Shown here piece after piece: positions 61,546-64,000 of a DNA stretch of 64,000 nucleotides; within the stretch, counting starts at the first letter, position 1, and each line of letters begins with the position of its first letter. The stretch is from Hippopus hippopus (lineage: Eukaryota > Mollusca > Bivalvia > Cardiida > Cardiidae), in contig OX328096.1 of the NCBI GenBank assembly GCA_946811185.2, positions 20,711,881 to 20,775,880 of the forward strand. The letters are read 5' to 3'. Both the position numbers and the translations under genes were made by a program. The notes beneath the pieces were generated by a model that saw nothing but the letters and a program-made list of their open reading frames with translations, ran no database searches and had not been told where the DNA came from.

Positions 61546-62339
61546 ATAGCAAACTTTCACGGACATGCCTTATCGGCAGTCTCGCATACCAAGAAATCGA
61601 TGAGAATAATCGATATCATACGTTAAGGTTCGGGAGTTTCCGGAGTTTGGCGAACTTAAACCGTGTATATACTAGTAATCCATATTTGATATCCCGCAGC
61701 TATAAAAGATAAGAGAAGCGTAACATTACGTAACAGTAGCCTGCATCAAATTTACAATCCTAGGCTGTATATCTGCCCTGGCGGTTTTTTTTTTTTCGGA
61801 TTTCAACCTAAACCCTTTGTCTCCTTGAAGTTCAATATATGGCTGCACAGAATGTGCACCCATATCAGAGTGCTCAGAAAATTTGATTTACATTGGTCAT
61901 CAGATACAGCAAGATTTTTCTTTGGAAAAGACCATTGAAATTGTTGTATTTAAGCTTTGTCAGTTTGTAAATTAATTCATTCCTCTGTTTAAGGGTCAAG
62001 TTTGGATTCTCTGAAACATTACTGATCCCTGCTGTTCGGCCCTTAAACTGCTCTGTGCGTCTAAATGCACTTTTTGCTGACAATGTAGACCAATAATTAA
62101 TAAACTGCAAAAAAAGTAGTCTCATCTTGAATTCTAATTCGTCCAAATGCACTTTTGTTGACAGTGTAGATTTATAACAAGATGCACAAAACAAATAGTC
62201 TGATCTTGGACCTGATCGATTATGTGCGTCGATTTTTAAAAATCCTTGATATTACTATATCAACAGGTTGCTGCATCCAGCAAAATATTCGGCATTTTGG
62301 GATTCCGGTTTAACACTAAATTCATCATACACTTTCGAG

Positions 62340-62521
62340 TCTAACGGACCTGAAAGAAAAGCCTTTTGAAAACTTTGTTGGAAAGGGAGAAAATTCTGGC
62401 AACCAGCATTTTCTCCTGTTTCAAAAACAGGCATTATAATTTGAGTTGCATTTAATTTGTTGTCTGCAAATGCTTTTAACTTGATCGAGTCCAAAATTTC
62501 GTCATTTGGTAACGAGTTCAA
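62340..62521 (+). mobile_element. M1 MITE, left end lost
   Basis: CTAACGGACCTGAAAGAAAA to TCGTCATTTGGTAACGAGTTCAA. Confidence 0.78.
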
Positions 62522-62557
62522 CTTTTGACGGGAAAATGTGCTATATGCAGTTAAATA

Positions 62558-62782
62558 CTAGTACCTAAGCAAATAATTCCATGGTTTTACGACCCTGAGA
62601 AAGAAGGCTTTTGAAAACACACGGAAAGGTGAAAATCTTTGTGATCGACAAGTTCTCATTTTCCTACAATGTTTTCTACCCTTTCAAAAGCAAGTTTCAT
62701 TATGTGCCTCATTTGTCATCTGCAAATGCTTTCAACTTGAAAAAATAAAACTTAGAATTTAGTCGTTTAGTAAAAAGCTAAA
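62558..62782 (+). mobile_element. M1 MITE, diverged
   Basis: AATAATTCCATGGTTTTACG to TAGTCGTTTAGTAAAAAGCTAA. Confidence 0.78.
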
Positions 62783-63481
62783 GGTTATATCTTGATGGGG
62801 TAATTAAGTCAGAATTTACAAATTGTATTTTGTGTGTGTGGTTTGATTGTTTTGATTTGTATAATTTCCACTTCGTCCGATTAAAGAAATAAAAAAAAAA
62901 AAAGTGGGGGAGAAGGAGAAATAAAACCGATTTATAGCACATATATTAATTTTGAATACTGCTCAGAACCGTCAGAGTAAATGTACATTGTTTTATGCAC
63001 ACGAAAAGTTTCAGATTCAGCATATAAGAAAGCATCCATTTAAAGTTGGTTTTGATCGAACAAAAAGGAGAAAATGTTTTGTTCCGAATATTCCATAGAC
63101 CGTGTGGCGCCGATTTCTATTCGGTAATGCTTTTGCCTAATGAGCGATGTCGCCTTTTCTCACAATGTCTACTACTATTAATAGTTCTATCCATGCATTG
63201 AACTATATTTTGATACATAAAGATGGATACAACCTTTTCGCGGTTATGCTTTTTGCAGGTTGCGTCGTTTTAAATATGGAAGAATCAACAATTAGCCCCT
63301 CACTGTTTAGACTAATTCTTACCAATGAACAATGAATATATGAAAGTTGTTATAAGGGGAACATTTGGAAGATGCAAGAAACTGTTTGATTGATTTAAAA
63401 AAAAGAGTTGTTTGAAAAAGTTAGAGATCAACTGCATGGTCTTTAGAAGTCGTATTTTATACAATAGGTTAAATTTGTAAT

Positions 63482-63697
63482 TTAATTCTTCACCAAACGA
63501 CAAAATTTTAGACTTGTCTAAATTTAGTTGTTTTTTTTTTTTTAAGACAAATAAAAGGTGACTCAAACGATGAAATCTGTCTCTAAAAGGATCAAAATCA
63601 GTGCGAGAAAAGGACTAGATGCAATAACTTTTTACAAGCTGTTTTCAAGAGCTACTACAGGATCGTTAAATCTCGGGACTGTGTGGTTCAGGGTTAA
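63482..63697 (-). mobile_element. M1 MITE, centre degenerate
   Basis: TTAATTCTTCACCAAACGAC to GACTGTGTGGTTCAGGGTTAA. Confidence 0.82.
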
Positions 63698-64000
63698 GTA
63701 TTACCTTTTCCCACAGAGCAATTTTAGAAGAGGCTATTTCTCTGGGGTTTTCATGAGTGTATACGTAAATGATAATTATGCAGAAGCTAACTTTTTAAGT
63801 CATTTGTAAAGGAATATTCGTTTGTTTTACTCCCTTCTTCCACAATATTCATAGTCTATGTCAATTTTAATATATTGGATCTAGTACTGTCATTCTTTTT
63901 ACTGTTAATACTCTTTGTAGCAGAAACTGATTGAGTGGTGTAAAAAATATTTTTTTGAAAAGAAGATAACTTGTAAAAAGTTATTGCACTCGTTTCCATA

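Larger units (their letters stand above)
61546..64000. other. Right end of the window
   Basis: After the foldback remnant come a short unique stretch with TA-rich DNA, a family Q repeat (62080-62215), three M1 copies (62340, 62558, 63482) and no supported gene. Confidence 0.55.

Noticed and set aside
1140..63640. Regularly occurring near-identical palindromes about 230 bp apart at some sites, resembling a CRISPR-type array at first sight.
   Set aside because: They are dispersed MITEs with TTAA flanks and variable spacing, with eukaryotic genes around them; no spacers or cas genes.

Overview
The window is animal genomic DNA. It is AT-rich, has multi-exon genes with GT-AG introns, and is dense with short repeats. 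The kinds of repeat (TTAA-flanked palindromic MITEs, tRNA-headed SINEs, CCCCCGCAAA/GTCCGTCC elements, tandem GGTCACT/GAAACTTGGTCAGAA blocks) point to a bivalve mollusc. A dreissenid-like genome fits my recollection of such repeats, but the species is an inference.

Two real genes converge. (1) 631-24952, plus strand: the 3' part of a FREM2-type gene (FRAS1/FREM extracellular-matrix family). Sixteen exons join in one unbroken frame to 1200 residues: three Calx-beta domains, the conserved FRAS1/FREM C-terminal ectodomain, one transmembrane helix and a cytoplasmic tail ending in a PDZ ligand (-GTEV). The N-terminal CSPG-repeat part lies upstream of the window. (2) 50796-35401, minus strand: a complete LARP7 gene (7SK snRNA-binding La-related protein). 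Twelve exons give 559 residues: La motif, RRM1, Lys-rich linker and C-terminal xRRM. A possible thirteenth, 48-nt cassette exon lies wholly inside a SINE. The two stop codons are about 10.4 kb apart, separated by repeat-filled DNA.

The distal part (52.2-62.3 kb) is different. It almost lacks the dominant MITE. It holds a degraded RT-RNaseH LINE (55.1-56.9 kb), an unrecognised acidic ORF (58.6-59.4 kb) whose stop codon lies in a SINE tail, and a 5'-truncated LINE (60015-61468) with a 14-bp target-site duplication inside an older foldback element.

Mobile DNA: about 60 copies of one palindromic MITE (called M1 here; TTAA-flanked, piggyBac-like ends) fill the introns of both genes. Several share a single TTAA with a neighbour, and some carry paired changes in both hairpin arms. 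Also present are a complete but dead mariner (15026-16342) 56 bp upstream of a FREM2 exon, other MITE families (M2, M3), SINEs of at least three kinds, foldback elements sharing a GCC..GGC centre, and several tandem repeats. There is no sign of bacterial, viral or CRISPR sequence.
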